This document shows positions 22,412 to 33,564 of a stretch of DNA of 64,000 bases, in pieces. The stretch comes from Begonia masoniana (lineage: Eukaryota; Streptophyta; Magnoliopsida; Cucurbitales; Begoniaceae), in assembly GCA_022432975.1 (NCBI GenBank), contig CM039510.1:35203677-35267676 (forward strand). Reading direction: 5' to 3'. Every line of letters begins with the position of its first letter. Within the stretch, counting starts at the first letter, position 1. The notes under the pieces were generated by a model. It saw only the letters and a program-made list of their open reading frames with translations. It did no database searches and was not told the DNA's origin. Both the position numbers and the translations under genes were made by a program.

Positions 22412-23793
22412 GCAGACCTATTATATGTTTAGATGGATGTCATATGAAGGGCTCATGCCCCGGCCAATTACTCACGACCGTAAGTAATTATGGCAACAAT
22501 GACGTATATCTAATTGTTGTTGCCAACGTGGAGACAAAATGCAAGGACTCATGGATGTGGTTTTTAGAGTTATTGCAGGACGATTTAGGCATTAACCGTG
22601 GGCGAGGATGGACATTTGTGTCGGATCGACAAAATGTATATATTATTATTATTCGGGCATTATAGTTATATTGTTTTATGTTGAGTCTGTTTTTCTTTAA
22701 AATTTCAAGGGTTGTTGGCTGTTGTGGAAGACGCATTTGATTTAGCCGAACACTGTTTCTGCCAAAGACATATGTATGCAAACTTCAAAAGACGATTTCG
22801 GGGCATAGCGTATAGAGATGCGATATGGAATGCAGCAAGGGCAACCACAAAGGAATATTTTGAGATAGCAATGAGGAAAGTGTATGAGCTCAACAAGGAT
22901 GCCCACACATGGCTTAGACGAACACCACCTAGTTGTTGGGCTATTCATGCATTTTTCCTAATTCCCAAGTGCGACTTGGGCTTGAACAATTTATGCGAGT
23001 CTTTCAATTCAGCTATATTGTCGGCAAGAGACAAACCGATCCTGACCATGTTCGAGATAATTCGAAAGACCATGATGACTCACATTGTAAAAAATATAAA
23101 GAGATGCTCAAGTCAGACGATGTCCTGTGTCCTAAGATTAGGAAAAAACCAGAGAATCTCAAAGAGTCAGCTCACAGTTGGTGTGCTGAGTTAGCGGGAG
23201 ATACACGGTTTGAGGTCAGCAACGGCAACAAACAATATGCCGTTGACCTGAATGAAGGCGTGTGCACATGTCGGAGGTGGGAGCTTACTGGAATCTCATG
23301 TGTTCATGTCATTCTATGCATTTATTTGATGAGAGAGCCGGTGCAAAATTTTGTTCATATATCCTATCATCAGGATACATATTTAGAGATGTACTCTTAT
23401 TCATTCGTCCCATTAATGGCCAACCAATGTGGCCGGAACCAGAGAATCGGACCCCAATCGTTCCACCCGAGAGAAGGCCCCAACCTGGTAGGTCAAAAAA
23501 GAAAAGAGTGCTCGATGTCGATGAACCTTATACGTCGATAATTTCTAAGAAGAAGTCTACAATGTCGTGTGGTAAATGTCGGTGTCAAGGGCATAACAGT
23601 CGCACATGTCCTAAGAGGGGATCCAGTTCAGGTGCTGCTGCTTTGCGTTACACATTTATGGGTTTCCAAACATTTGACAGGACTCATGTATATTTTTTTC
23701 CCATTATTCTCTAAACAAACTAAGATTATTATATTCTAATATAACTGTTATTACGTGTAGGAATCTACTACACGTGGCCATAGAGTAGGATGA
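22412..23793 (+). pseudogene. Mutator-like (MULE) transposase, 5' truncated, with a frameshift
   Basis: The sequence opens in the middle of the MULE transposase domain: ICLDGCHMKG, then SWMWFLELLQDDLG and FVSDRQ, with acidic residues where the DDE catalytic core is expected. An intron-like gap runs from about 22636 (GTATAT) to 22709 (TTTCAAG), with an apparent one-base phase problem. The next exon gives VVEDAFDLAEHCFCQRHMYA and CESFNSAIL. After a frameshift near 23090 come the SWIM zinc finger (CTCRRWELTGISCVH) and, after a further frame change near 23530, a zinc knuckle CGKCRCQGHNSRTC. A last intron (23688-23760) leads to an 11-codon exon ending in TGA at 23791-23793. The protein would cut and move the MULE. 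Its 5' half has been lost at the neighbouring LTR insertion. Confidence 0.88.
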
Positions 23794-23950
23794 TGGATCT
23801 CAGGCGATGACAAGGACATTCTAGAGCAGCTTTATTTTATGCATTTTGTCTGTTGTAATTTAATTTGATGTACAATTCATTTCAACTTCAAGTTATTTTG
23901 TAATGAGAGCTAACAATTAGTTTGTAAGTTCTATATGATAATTTTGTTAC

Positions 23951-24181
23951 TTTGATGTTTAATACTAGACCTGTTTGGGTAGTCGAATATGCAGGATGAT
24001 ACTAGCTATGGGGGAGTCAAAAAATAAATAAAACTCTGTCCAATTTTTCAATTTTTTTCACAAGTGAGAAAAAATTAGAAATTTAGGCAGAGTTTCCTTT
24101 GTTTTTTGACTCCCCATAGCTAGTATCATCCTACATATTCGACTACCCAAACAGTCTAGTATTTTGCAACAAACATCAAGT
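23951..24181. repeat. Fold-back hairpin (inverted repeat with ~50-bp near-perfect arms)
   Basis: The left arm (core 23968-24021) and the right arm (core 24103-24153) are reverse complements with only a couple of differences, e.g. ACTAGCTATGGGGGAGTCAA against TTGACTCCCCATAGCTAGT. Pairing continues outward through AATACTAGAC/GTCTAGTATT to TTGATGTTT/AAACATCAA, and inward through ACTCTGTCC/GGCAGAGT, so nearly the whole 231 bp can fold. It lies just past the MULE transposase stop and before the convergent minus-strand gene. It could be a fold-back MITE or a natural hairpin that yields small RNA. Confidence 0.85.
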
Positions 24182-24704
24182 GCATCCAACAAAAATACAT
24201 GTAACTATAAGTTTACATCATCCAACATAAAGTGCATCAGTTATAGAAGTTAACATCATCCAACTAAGTGCATCAAACTAAATTAAAGTACATCAAAATA
24301 TAGTGCATCAAACTACCGTTCATCAAACTAATATACATCAAAATATACTACGGTGAGAGTTGTTCTCATCACCCTCCATTACTTGGACGTCGTCAATGCC
24401 CCCATCATCCTGGTAGTCCATCATCCCCTATCTGCACGTAATGAAAGTTATATTAGAAAATAATAATTATAATGAAAATAATAATGAGAAAAATAGGTTG
24501 GAATGTACCAAACGATTGGGCATCGTCGTTATCGTTATCTCCCACCGATTAGACTTCCTCCTCATCGCCCACCATCGGTTCGACATAGTCGTCATCATCG
24601 CCTGACATCAGAATGGCATTGTCGTCATTGACCTCCACCAGGTTCTGGATGATCTGCCTTGTACCTCTATGGTACACCATTATCCCTCTGAGGTATTCCA
24701 TCAC

Positions 24705-27230
24705 TGTAACACCCATGAAAATTCCGGTAACGCACGTATGCTTTTGAAGGGATAAAGGGATTAGATGTAAGTTATGAAAAGAGAAGAATGTAAGTTTGAC
24801 AAGTCAAAAGGAGTGTTGAAAATTTAAACCAAATGTGTTGAAAAGTCAAAGTATGTAAACCAATAAACCAACCAATAGGTGTTAGAAATTTATTTAAAGG
24901 AAGAAAAGGTGGTGATTGGGATGATGATTCACGTTGGATTTAAAGGAGAGAAAAATGAGGGTTTAGGTGCAATTTTAAAAAGGTTGGTGGGGGAAAAGAA
25001 AAAGTGGAAAATAGATTAGGTTAAAAGGTGATTTTCCTTTTTTCTTTCTTCATCTTCATCGGCCTCTCTCCTTCTCCTCCATAGCCGACTCCTCTCCTTC
25101 CCTTTCCTTCATTTTTGCAAGAGTTTTCAAGGTAATAATGCATGGGTTTTGGTTTGTATATATATATAAGTGAAGTTTAGTGGTGATTTTGAGGTGTTTG
25201 AAGTGGATTTAGTGAGGGTTTGAAAACCCTAAATTGGTGAGTCCGAAAATTTGGTTCTCCTTGAGGGTTTTATTCCTCTCTTGGTCATTTAATCCTTAAA
25301 TATGTTAGTTTAGGTTAATTGAGTGGTTAGATTGAAGATTGGAGGAGTGTTACACAAAAACCGGTTTAGGAACATTTGGTGGCCGATTCGGTCTTTGGCA
25401 TTTTCGGTTTGGCTAAGTGATTTGTTTTGATAATTTGAGTGTTTCAATGGATAGTAGACGTGTAGAGGTTTCCGAATTGGGGTGGCACGTCAAAATCGGT
25501 TGAAAAACGAGAAAGTTATGGCCGTTTGAATGTGGACGGTAAAAAATTGCATAAAAATCGGGTTTGAGTGTTTAGGTTGAATTGTGATATAGTTTTGGTT
25601 AGTTTAAGTTTAAGAATTTCCTTAGAGTATTGTTAGTAATTTACTAAGTTGAGTTTTTGTTCTTTTAGGTGATCGAGCGAGTGAATTATCGAACGAAGTG
25701 GACAATTGAAATTCGAGTAACCAGGTAAGTAACGGATGAGTGTTTGTTGCCTTTGGGCCTACACCATAGAATGGTAGGGATTGTTTGCTTGTTACTGTGT
25801 TTTAATTTGTGTCATGCATCGTGTATCATGCATCATTGTTTTCTAAACTACGAAACCACGTGTTTTTCATGTGTGAGTGGTGAGGATGAAAGATAAGAAT
25901 TGATAAGCAACTTGGTCTTGAGTAGAATAGTTTCGTCTGGCAAGTGGCTCGTTGAGCACCCCGCGAGGAATTTTACTCGAGATGCTATGCTAATTTACGT
26001 AATGTGTCGTGAGTATGAATGCCTTGACCTGTTCGTGCTTGAAGGCACAATGAGGATTCTACGATCGATTGGGGGAGATTCGGTTGGCCGTCCCAGACTG
26101 TGTTAGGACGTGTTCCTCCGATCTTGCTCCGTGGATCAAGGTGTGGCCGTCCTGGACTGTGTGGGGGCGTGTGCCTACTTGATTCACCTGAAAGTGAAAG
26201 ACAAATGTAACCGAAATGAAAAGAAAACAACAGAGTGTGTAGAAACTGCATGTTAGGATGAGTCGAGCATTTAGTGTGTTAAGGTGCATTATGTCCCTAC
26301 TTGTTAAGCGTTAGACTTACTTTTTGTGTTCAATGGTGTAGGTGACGAGTTCTATACAGTTGAGGTAGAGGAGACGATCGAGGACTAGGCAGCAGTCGGA
26401 GGAGTGCAGGGTGCGCCGGTGCAGGCTGTTGTCGGGGCGTCTTGGCCACTGTCTTCCTCAGGTAGTGTGGGAGGTGAATGTTTTGGTGTCAATAGTTTTG
26501 TTTGTAAATGTTTTGTAAATGCTTGTTTTGAAAGGTTTTGGTACGTTGTAATTGTAGATATTTTCGTAATTATTTTGGAGATTTGGGAGTTGGTTGTGGG
26601 GTGGATATTGGTTGCATGTATTTGGGATTTTCAACTAGTTTGATTGCTGGTTATAATTGCAGGTTTTGGTTTATCGAATTTTAGGCGTTACGCCGTCCTT
26701 TTTAATTTTAAACTAAATAACATCGAGTTTACATTCGCTATTTTTTTATTAACCGTTTTAAGTCGGTTTTTCAAGATTTTTATAAGACACGGAGTTTAGG
26801 GTGTCGGGATTGTGTGGTAAAAAATTTTAGAATTTTTGGAGGTGTTTGGCTCAATGGAAATTGAAGAAAGGTGAGAAAATGTCGAAAAAATGGAAAAAAG
26901 GCAGTTGGCGAGCTGGGCACCCGAGAGGGTGCCGAGCGTTCGACGTTGGGCGCCGAACGCTCGGCGCTGCGCACGCGGTGCGAGCGCGATGCGCACGTTA
27001 GCGCCCAGCAACAGTTTTTTTTTTTAAATTTTTTTTAATTCCTATTTCTACTATGTTTTGACCCGACATTTTCCGATGTATTTTATGCACGTTTCCCAAC
27101 ATTTTTCGAGGGTTCGAAAAACCCAAAAATAGATTTGAAAATTTATCGAAAATTATTTTAAACGTCGTTTTAAAAACTGGATTGGTTAGCAAAGTAGCGC
27201 ACCGAGCCGGGGCGGGTTCGGGGCGTTACA
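24705..27230 (+). mobile_element. Ty3-type solo LTR (2526 bp) with target duplication ATCAC
   Basis: The LTR starts TGTAACACCC and ends GGGGCGTTACA; the duplication ATCAC is present at 24700-24704 and 27231-27235. No internal region is present. Along its length are a CT-rich leader (25040-25130), donor AAG|GTAATA (25132), acceptor TTTTAG ending at 25668, a 56-nt exon-like piece, donor CAG|GTAAGT at 25725, motif GGGCCTACACCATAGAATGG (25755), acceptor GTGTAG ending at 26341, then GTGACGAG. Near 26900-27000 lies a GC-rich block of snap-back sequences (GCACCCGAGAGGGTGC; GAGCGTTCG...CGAACGCTC). It is the same family as the LTR split by the Athila element at 47191/61174. Confidence 0.9.
25725..26341 (+). 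other. Predicted second leader intron of the solo LTR
   Basis: The borders CAG|GTAAGT and GTGTAG|GTGACG enclose 617 nt. TTGTTAAGCGTTAGACTTAC, a branch-site-like stretch, lies about 20-40 nt before the acceptor. Its preceding exon is 25669-25724 (56 nt). Confidence 0.5.
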
Positions 27231-28455
27231 ATCACCTCTATGTGAGACTTCGTCATAGTCACTTCGATGATGGACTCTGTTTGAGAAACATTATATATCC
27301 GCCCTAACAGACTCCGAAGGTTGCCCTATATGAGTGAGTTGCCGTACATGAGTGGGTTGCCCTACATGAACATCATCCCTCTCATCTCCCCTCAACGTCC
27401 ACATCCCATCTGTTTCAACAAGCCCTATCCGAACCAAATGAAACTTGCCAAATGCCTCTCCGGCCCGCTGTGATCTGAGCTGCTCTCCAGGCGGTTACTC
27501 AATCTCAAAATGCTCGATAATTTTTTGAATCAAGACACTGTAGGAGAGATTCTTGTTCCGTGTATGCCTAATCTCACACCATTTATTCAGGGCCGCCACG
27601 GACTTGCGTGACATAACCATTACCTAAGCCCTCGTATTTTCGCATAAACTTTTTCATTTTTACTTAACACTTTAAAAGAAAACGGACTTAGACAATTGAC
27701 CCACCTCTAACAACCTTTAGGGTCTAACCTTGCCTTAAACTTTTAAGCGTAAAACATTTCGACTTTTAAAACATTTAAAACTAGACTAAAACCATTAATG
27801 ACTTAAACCAACTGACAATTAAAGTAAAATTAATTAAAACAAAACGCTCATACGTTGATCATCAAAACACGACACTAATAGTACCTATAATTTCGAAAGA
27901 CTCAAGAAAACAAACTGCGTGGATCGCTCTAAAAATCGAGCATATCCTTACCTGTTTTAAAATAACCCAAACAGTTCCAGTATATTTATAAAATTAAGAC
28001 TCCACATTCTAAACAATCTACTACCACTACTTATACCTCAAAACTCGACTATTCATACATTTTTCTATCAAAACATCCAATCTACATACTTAAACATTTT
28101 CATACGTTCACAAACAAAACCCAAACAAGTCCCCAAAAAAAAAACACCAAACATAAACATAGAATTTCCTACGACATCACCAAAGACATACATTATCAAA
28201 TCATTCAGAATAGAACTACTACAAGCCTACATCAACTATAAAAAAATTCCTAAATAATAAACCTAGCTATACACCCTAAAATCCATCACCTTTCTAACCA
28301 ACAAAACTAACTCACATCCATTTGCCACGAAACAGTTCGGGACACACCATCGGATCATTGAGCCAAGCCAAAACACATGCCGCCGCCACGAGCTCCACCC
28401 ATCGACCGCTACACTTGATCATCATAAGAAGGTTCCTCACCTTCGTTCTCGTCAC

Positions 28456-28984
28456 CTACATCATACGATAACTACATTAAGCCTAATGCTTAGTAAGGAG
28501 CGTACTAAACATAACTTGACATATATGCATGACATTTATAAAACAGTTTCGTTTCATTTCATTAAACCATTTTCTTGCCCCGTGAGAAACATACGTCTTG
28601 CCCCATAAGAAACATACATCTTGCCCCGTAAGAAACATACATCTTGCCCTGTGAGAAACATACTCGTGAGAATCATACATCTTAACGCGTGAGAAACATA
28701 CATCTTAACACGTGAGAAACATACATCGTTTACTTGATCGTTCTTTCATTTAACTTTTCATAAAACATGCTCTTAAATAGTTCGTATGCATTTTACTAAA
28801 ACATGATGCATGAGGAGACATACACGTAAGGAAAACCTATCACATGAGCACTACTACATAACTAAGGCACTACTTAAGCTACTCGTCTTTCCACCAACCC
28901 CATAGTACCTACTTCATCACGACAAACCTTATCAACATCGTACGACATAGGGCCTTAGGGGCCGGAAACCTAACACTCACTTAC
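28456..28984 (-). other. Predicted second leader intron of the LARD 3' LTR, with 23-bp tandem repeats
   Basis: On the minus strand: exon-like piece 29032-28985 (48 nt), donor CCAG|GTAAGTGAG, a motif GGCCCTATGTCG, the 23-bp repeats (CTTGCCCCGTGAGAAACATA on the + strand, 28572-28725, about six copies with one partial), then CTTACTAAGCATTAGGCTTA and the acceptor GATGTAG|GTGACGAG. Total 529 nt. The counterpart in the other LTR is 34956-34451. Confidence 0.5.
28572..28725 (-). repeat. 23-bp minisatellite in the LARD 3' LTR
   Basis: Units read CTTGCCCCGTGAGAAACATA plus three bases on the + strand, drifting to CTTAAC(G/A)CGTGAG at the right end. The copy at 34570-34705 in the 5' LTR is one unit shorter, so the number has changed since insertion. 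Confidence 0.85.
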
Positions 28985-29866
28985 CTGGCGTCCTGGCTAT
29001 GCCGAGCACCGTCCTTGAAGAGCTTGGATTACCTAAGGCATTTCATAGCACGTCATTAGTATTAATCTAAATCATCCATTTCAAAGCTAAACGAAATCCC
29101 GAGCTAAGACAATTTCTTCAAAAACTCTAGCTCATTTTGTTCGGGCATAACTAAACTCTTATTTTCGTGAAAACATCTCAAATTACTATTTTTAGCCTAA
29201 TCCAACTAAAACCTAATTAAATGGGCCACTAATTTAGGTTCGGTAAAAACCGACCCGAAACTTCAAACGCGCGTAACTTTTGCGTCGGTTATCGGAATCA
29301 AACGATTCCAGCGGCCACATACTCCTCTAATAACCTATTTTATTCTGCCAAAAGGAATTTTAAAACAAAGGACTATAACTAGGTCAATTATTGCAAAACC
29401 CGATTCTGCCCTTTTTCGGAAAACTCCCCTTTTTCGATTTTTCATCAAATTCCACTCATTTCCTCCTCAATCGACCACATATACCCTCAATTAGAATAAT
29501 CTGACCCAAAATCGAAGCTACACTCACCAAAACCGAAGTGCCCTAAATCGGGCTTCACTGATTTTCGCCCAAATTGGGCATTCCACGGCCAAGCTATTAT
29601 TGCCAGCCTACTACCCGACAATCTCAGGCCAAAATCGCCCGAAAACGGCCGGCGATCGGAGCTCAATCGAGCTCGCCACTCACGGCCATAAACCGAACCG
29701 AAACAGAGGAGAAAACCGAGCTTACCGTCGGTTCGTGCGCGGAGACAGGCCGAAAACCGCACGTCGCCGTCGTCTGGCCGGAGAGGGTCGGAAGTCGCCG
29801 GCGTTCGTCGATCGTCGCCTCCCTCGTCGCCTCTGTTCTTCGCTCGCGGAGCTCAGGCTCGAGCTC

Positions 29867-29902
29867 AAACAACAGAATGGCATTCGGGCCATTCTGTTGT
29901 TT
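29867..29902. repeat. 15-bp-arm hairpin in the LARD 3' LTR
   Basis: The arms AAACAACAGAATGGC and GCCATTCTGTTGTTT are perfect complements with a 6-base loop. In the other LTR (35840-35873) the arms AACAACAGAATGGCC/GGCCATTCTGTTGTT enclose a 4-base TTCG loop. The hairpin directly precedes the (TAA)n run in each LTR. Confidence 0.9.
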
Positions 29903-29908
29903 TATGTT

Positions 29909-29910
<2 letters not shown>

Positions 29911-29979
<69 letters not shown>
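29911..29979. repeat. (TAA)n microsatellite, about 23 copies
   Basis: It lies just after the hairpin in the 3' LTR of the LARD element; the 5' LTR has only about 8 copies (35882-35905). Confidence 0.95.
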
Positions 29980-29981
<2 letters not shown>

Positions 29982-30225
29982 CAATAATAAAATTAACCAT
30001 TAATTAATCCTCATTTACCGTGTTTCCGACCATTTCGAATTTCATTAAATCTCATTATTAAATTGTAACCCACAGCTTACTTTCACTGGAAGTGCCCGAA
30101 TCTAAATTAATTAACCAATTAGGTTAACCAAATATATTCACTTTTCTTTTAAATTACTTAAAACAATTATTTATTAAATAATTACCTTATCATTTTATTT
30201 TTCTCTCAAAAATCCCGGGCGTTAC

Positions 30226-33015
30226 ATCCTTCCCTCCTTAATTGGAATTTTGTCCCCAAAATTGTTGTTTGGTCAACTTCTAATCACTCTTACTCACCTT
30301 CCCTAAGAAATAATGTCGTAACACTAGCCTCGACACGTCTATGATCTCTCTCACCCTTCGGGTCTTCATAGTTCTCTATATCTCCAAAGCTTTCAATCCA
30401 TCTAACTTTGCACTTTGTAAGTCAATTACTCATACATCCATCGACTTCAACCTAACCCTTCGTCACCTAGACCTTCGAATTTCATTTAACTTAACTCCAA
30501 CTCTAGTTTGTCCCTCAAGCTAAATTCATTCAATTTCTAACTCTTCAAATTTCGTGACAACAATTCGTACTTAATCACTTCAAACCCTTAAAGCTTCTTC
30601 GATTCAATAACACTAAGGACCTGATACTTAGATCTCTCATCATAATCCTCTGTTTCGAACTCCTCTTTACACTACTATCTACTTTCCAAATTATCAATCT
30701 CATTTTCTATACCTACTTACCTTGCGTAACTATAGCATTTCCTTCGCCACTCTAATGCCATTCCTTTTTACAGAACCTTTGTTACTTAAATCTTTCCCTT
30801 TATGCTCTCAAGGTATCCTCTAAGTCTCTACTATTTTGTCCAATATGCTCGTTTTATACAACTCTTACCTCGGTCATCATCAATCACTAATGAATTCTTA
30901 AATCTAAACAAATTCGTTAAACCATTTACCCAACACCTTATGGGCGCTTAAACAATTCAACATTACCTATGAATCGGAACTTTCCTATACCTCTTGTTCT
31001 AACTTCACATTCAAGCTCGTTTGCACAGTCTTCGTGCAAATTTCTCTTCCTTTCATCCAATATGCTCCAAATTTCACAACCTCCACTACTTGACTCATAA
31101 CTCAACCTTCCCTTTAATCTAATTAATTTTTCTCACTTATCCCTATGACACTATTTGAAGCCCAAATATCAACGTAACCAGCCATTTTATCTTACATCCC
31201 ATAGTCCTTATTTTCCTTAAGTTGCGACCTCATTCGTTTGCTTAAGCTTATTTACTTTAACCTTAGCCGTTCCCAAAATCATTGGCTTCAACTTCGTTAT
31301 ATATAGGCTGGCCCCTTTTAGATTCCTAATTTAATCTTATTCCTAATGTACTTGATAACTCACCAATCCCTTGATTCGCAAGACTTCACATTCGGGCTTA
31401 ACTCCACATCCAAATCCTTTATTTAATTTAACAATGTCCTATACTCATTCTTAATATCCCACAAGGACTTCCTCGAAGTCATTGACTAGCCTATTATCCT
31501 TCATTCCTTCTAGTTAGGTTCCACATATTCTACTTGTCTTCTTCACAATAATCTGTCTAACAATTTTCTTATTAGCAAACTTGTTGTAGGTAAACCTGCA
31601 ACCTTAATCTAAATCTTCTAAAATTGTTAAATCTTATCTTTCTGTTTTTCCCAAAAACCTTCTGTTTTTCCCAAAAACCTTATGTTTTTCCCAAAAACTT
31701 AGAAGTATCCATTACCTTTAATGGAACGAAGCATGTCATAGCTCATACCTCAAGCCCTACCAATTCTCAAGTCTCCAGGCAAATATCTAAGTGATCAAGT
31801 TCACTTCCCTAAATTCTCACATGAATCGGCCTTCTCTTAATCCCTTACAAGCCAAGCTTTCTAATTCACCTAATTTGATCTCATTCTCCAGATTTCCTCA
31901 ATTTCTACTTAGGTGCTAAATTTTGACTGGCCTACGGCTTTAACCACCTATTGAGTAATGACTATTTCTATATCCCCAAAGTTCTAAACTTTTCCCCCAG
32001 CTTCACGCTCTATCGTTCGATCACTCATACGCACTTCGAGTCCCACTTAATTAGTCATCACCCAAACTCTCCAGTCAATTCTTTTCCCAAAAAAAATTTG
32101 GAAATGACACTTCATTACGATCTACCTCTCGGGTCCTTTAAACACTAAAGCTCCTACTTCCATCTTGGAGGTAAGTCACAAGTTACGGTGTTAACTCGAA
32201 CTGTATCTACTTCAGACTTACTTACTTATCTCTTATCTTTCTAAACCAAAAGTTCGAAATCAACAACTCGTTACTTTTCTAATTGATGCTCACTCTGTCG
32301 AACCACTATTACGCCTAACTTTGCACTATACCTCAAATCATGACCTTTACTTTAGGGTGTTAAATTCCTCTCAAATTAACTGACACATCTAAATCTCTAA
32401 ATTAACTCTAACTCTCATCTACTTGCCCCATAATCTCCGAACAACACGCACTCATGACTTGACGCGCCTATTACTTACAGATCGCTCTTAGCTTAACTTA
32501 GTTTTCTCCCCTATCGCGTTGGTCGTAAACCTCACACATCAAAGAGAGAAACAAATCTCCCCTTTTTATCATCTAACCTTCTAAGGTGGTACATACCTCC
32601 AAGCAAACGTCTAATTCTTGTAACTTGAGTCCCACCTTACATAAGATTCCCTATTCTCTAAAGTCTCTAAATTTGTTAACCTACCGACTTCACCTCAATA
32701 TTTTTGTTCTCTTCACTGATATTTACTAAGTCAAATGCTCCTATTCGACAATTCACCTAAGATAGACTTTTGGTTATTACCTTCATTTAAATACTTAGGG
32801 GATTCGTCAAACCGTTAGATCTCTTAAGTCGTATCCCTCCAATGGTAATAAATTCTAAGTATGGGCACACTTGCACAATTATCCCAGGTTATTCATCTCA
32901 ATGCGTAACTTTCTCTATTCACTATCCTCATTCTATCTATTATACAAAAGTTATGTTTTAAACCCCTACTCTAATTACACTTCTTCTGTAACGCTTCTTA
33001 TCTTATTAATCGTCA
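30226..33015 (-). other. Internal region of the LARD element without pol
   Basis: No reverse transcriptase, integrase or RNase H motif is visible on either strand over 2.8 kb, only short chance ORFs. The + strand is rich in CTT, AACTTC and CTAAC motifs. Two places 1.6 kb apart give related translations (SITHTSIDFNLTLRHLD near 30430, SITHTHFESHLISHHPN near 32020), so the region may consist of diverged repeats. A 20-bp unit, TCTGTTTTTCCCAAAAACCT, occurs three times in tandem at 31641-31700. Confidence 0.6.
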
Positions 33016-33417
33016 CTATATGAATATACCTGGAATAACCGATGGTTGAGCGGTTCCTTCATCCTCGATCAAGGTATACATCCTCGGAGGACAACACGGT
33101 GGTATCTTATTCGGTCCTAGACAATCTCTGGCCTTGTGCCCCACCTTGTCGCACCGAAAACATCGACCGGAATGCAACTTGCACTCCCCTCCATGACACT
33201 TCTTACACATTTGGCATTGAGGGAACTGCACAAGCCTTCGTGTACGTTTCTCATCTACCACGCTAATTAAATCCTCACCAACTCTTTTTATGCCCCTATC
33301 TGGTAGCTGCTCCTCCTCTAGCTCAAAAACTTGCACCTTATCTATAAACTGGCTAATCGGATCCACTCGGAGTTGACTAGGTGCCCTCGGCATTTCTCGT
33401 TCCAAGACACAATACAA
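33016..33417 (-). CDS. Short gag remnant with a CCHC zinc knuckle
   Basis: The 133-residue ORF contains MCKKCHGGECKLHSGRCF and then CFRCDKVGHKARDC, a CCHC zinc knuckle (Cys-X2-Cys-X4-His-X4-Cys), near residues 75-100. It lacks the main Ty3 gag domain that normally precedes it, and the protease that normally follows. The start is uncertain: ATG at 33417 or the internal ATG at about 33393 (MPRAPSQLRVDP). It stands near the primer site of a non-autonomous element. If translated it could bind the element's RNA for packaging by Gag of an autonomous relative, as proposed for TR-GAG elements. This is inference. Confidence 0.6.
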   Translation of the reverse strand: MYCVLEREMPRAPSQLRVDPISQFIDKVQVFELEEEQLPDRGIKRVGEDLISVVDEKRTRRLVQFPQCQMCKKCHGGECKLHSGRCFRCDKVGHKARDCLGPNKIPPCCPPRMYTLIEDEGTAQPSVIPGIFI

Positions 33418-33564
33418 ACAAAAGACAAAAACAATATAAACATCTATGAATCAAACTTAAACTTAAATACTTACAGTCGATGGAGAGTCCTCGTGCGGTG
33501 GTGTGTTTTTGGCAGGCATATCACAGAACTCGCTTTTAAAACTCCGTCTCTCTGATACCATAAC

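Larger units (their letters stand above)
24338..27586 (-). pseudogene. Unidentified gene-like fragment, convergent to the MULE transposase, split by a solo LTR
   Basis: On the minus strand a reading frame enters at 27586 (WCEIRHTRNKNLSYSVLIQK, then IEHFEIE) and runs to 27231 with a TAG or TGA or two. It is interrupted by the solo LTR 24705-27230 and resumes at 24704 (MEYLRGIMVYHRGTRQIIQN) into an acidic tail (SGDDDDYVEPMVGDEEEV) and a stop. A 77-nt intron-like piece (24508 down to 24432, GTACAT...GTGCAG) joins it to a final acidic exon that starts near MMDYQDDGGIDD and ends in TGA at 24340-24338. I do not recognise the family. Its position, tail-to-tail with a MULE transposase, recalls the second gene of MuDR-type elements, but that is inference. 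Its upstream end is cut at 27586. Confidence 0.4.
27587..30225 (-). repeat. 3' LTR of the LARD/TR-GAG element
   Basis: It matches the right-hand LTR closely throughout. Differences include a longer (TAA)n run (29911-29979), one extra 23-bp unit in the repeat at about 28572-28725, and loss of the final bases at the left edge. Minus-strand donor at 28984 and acceptor at 28456 bracket the 23-bp repeats. Confidence 0.85.

Noticed and set aside
29487..30007. Open frames of about 90-137 codons in the LARD LTR, repeated at 35459-35934
   Set aside because: They occur in both LTRs, on both strands and in more than one frame, and end in the TAA microsatellite. They reflect GC-rich LTR leader sequence, not genes.
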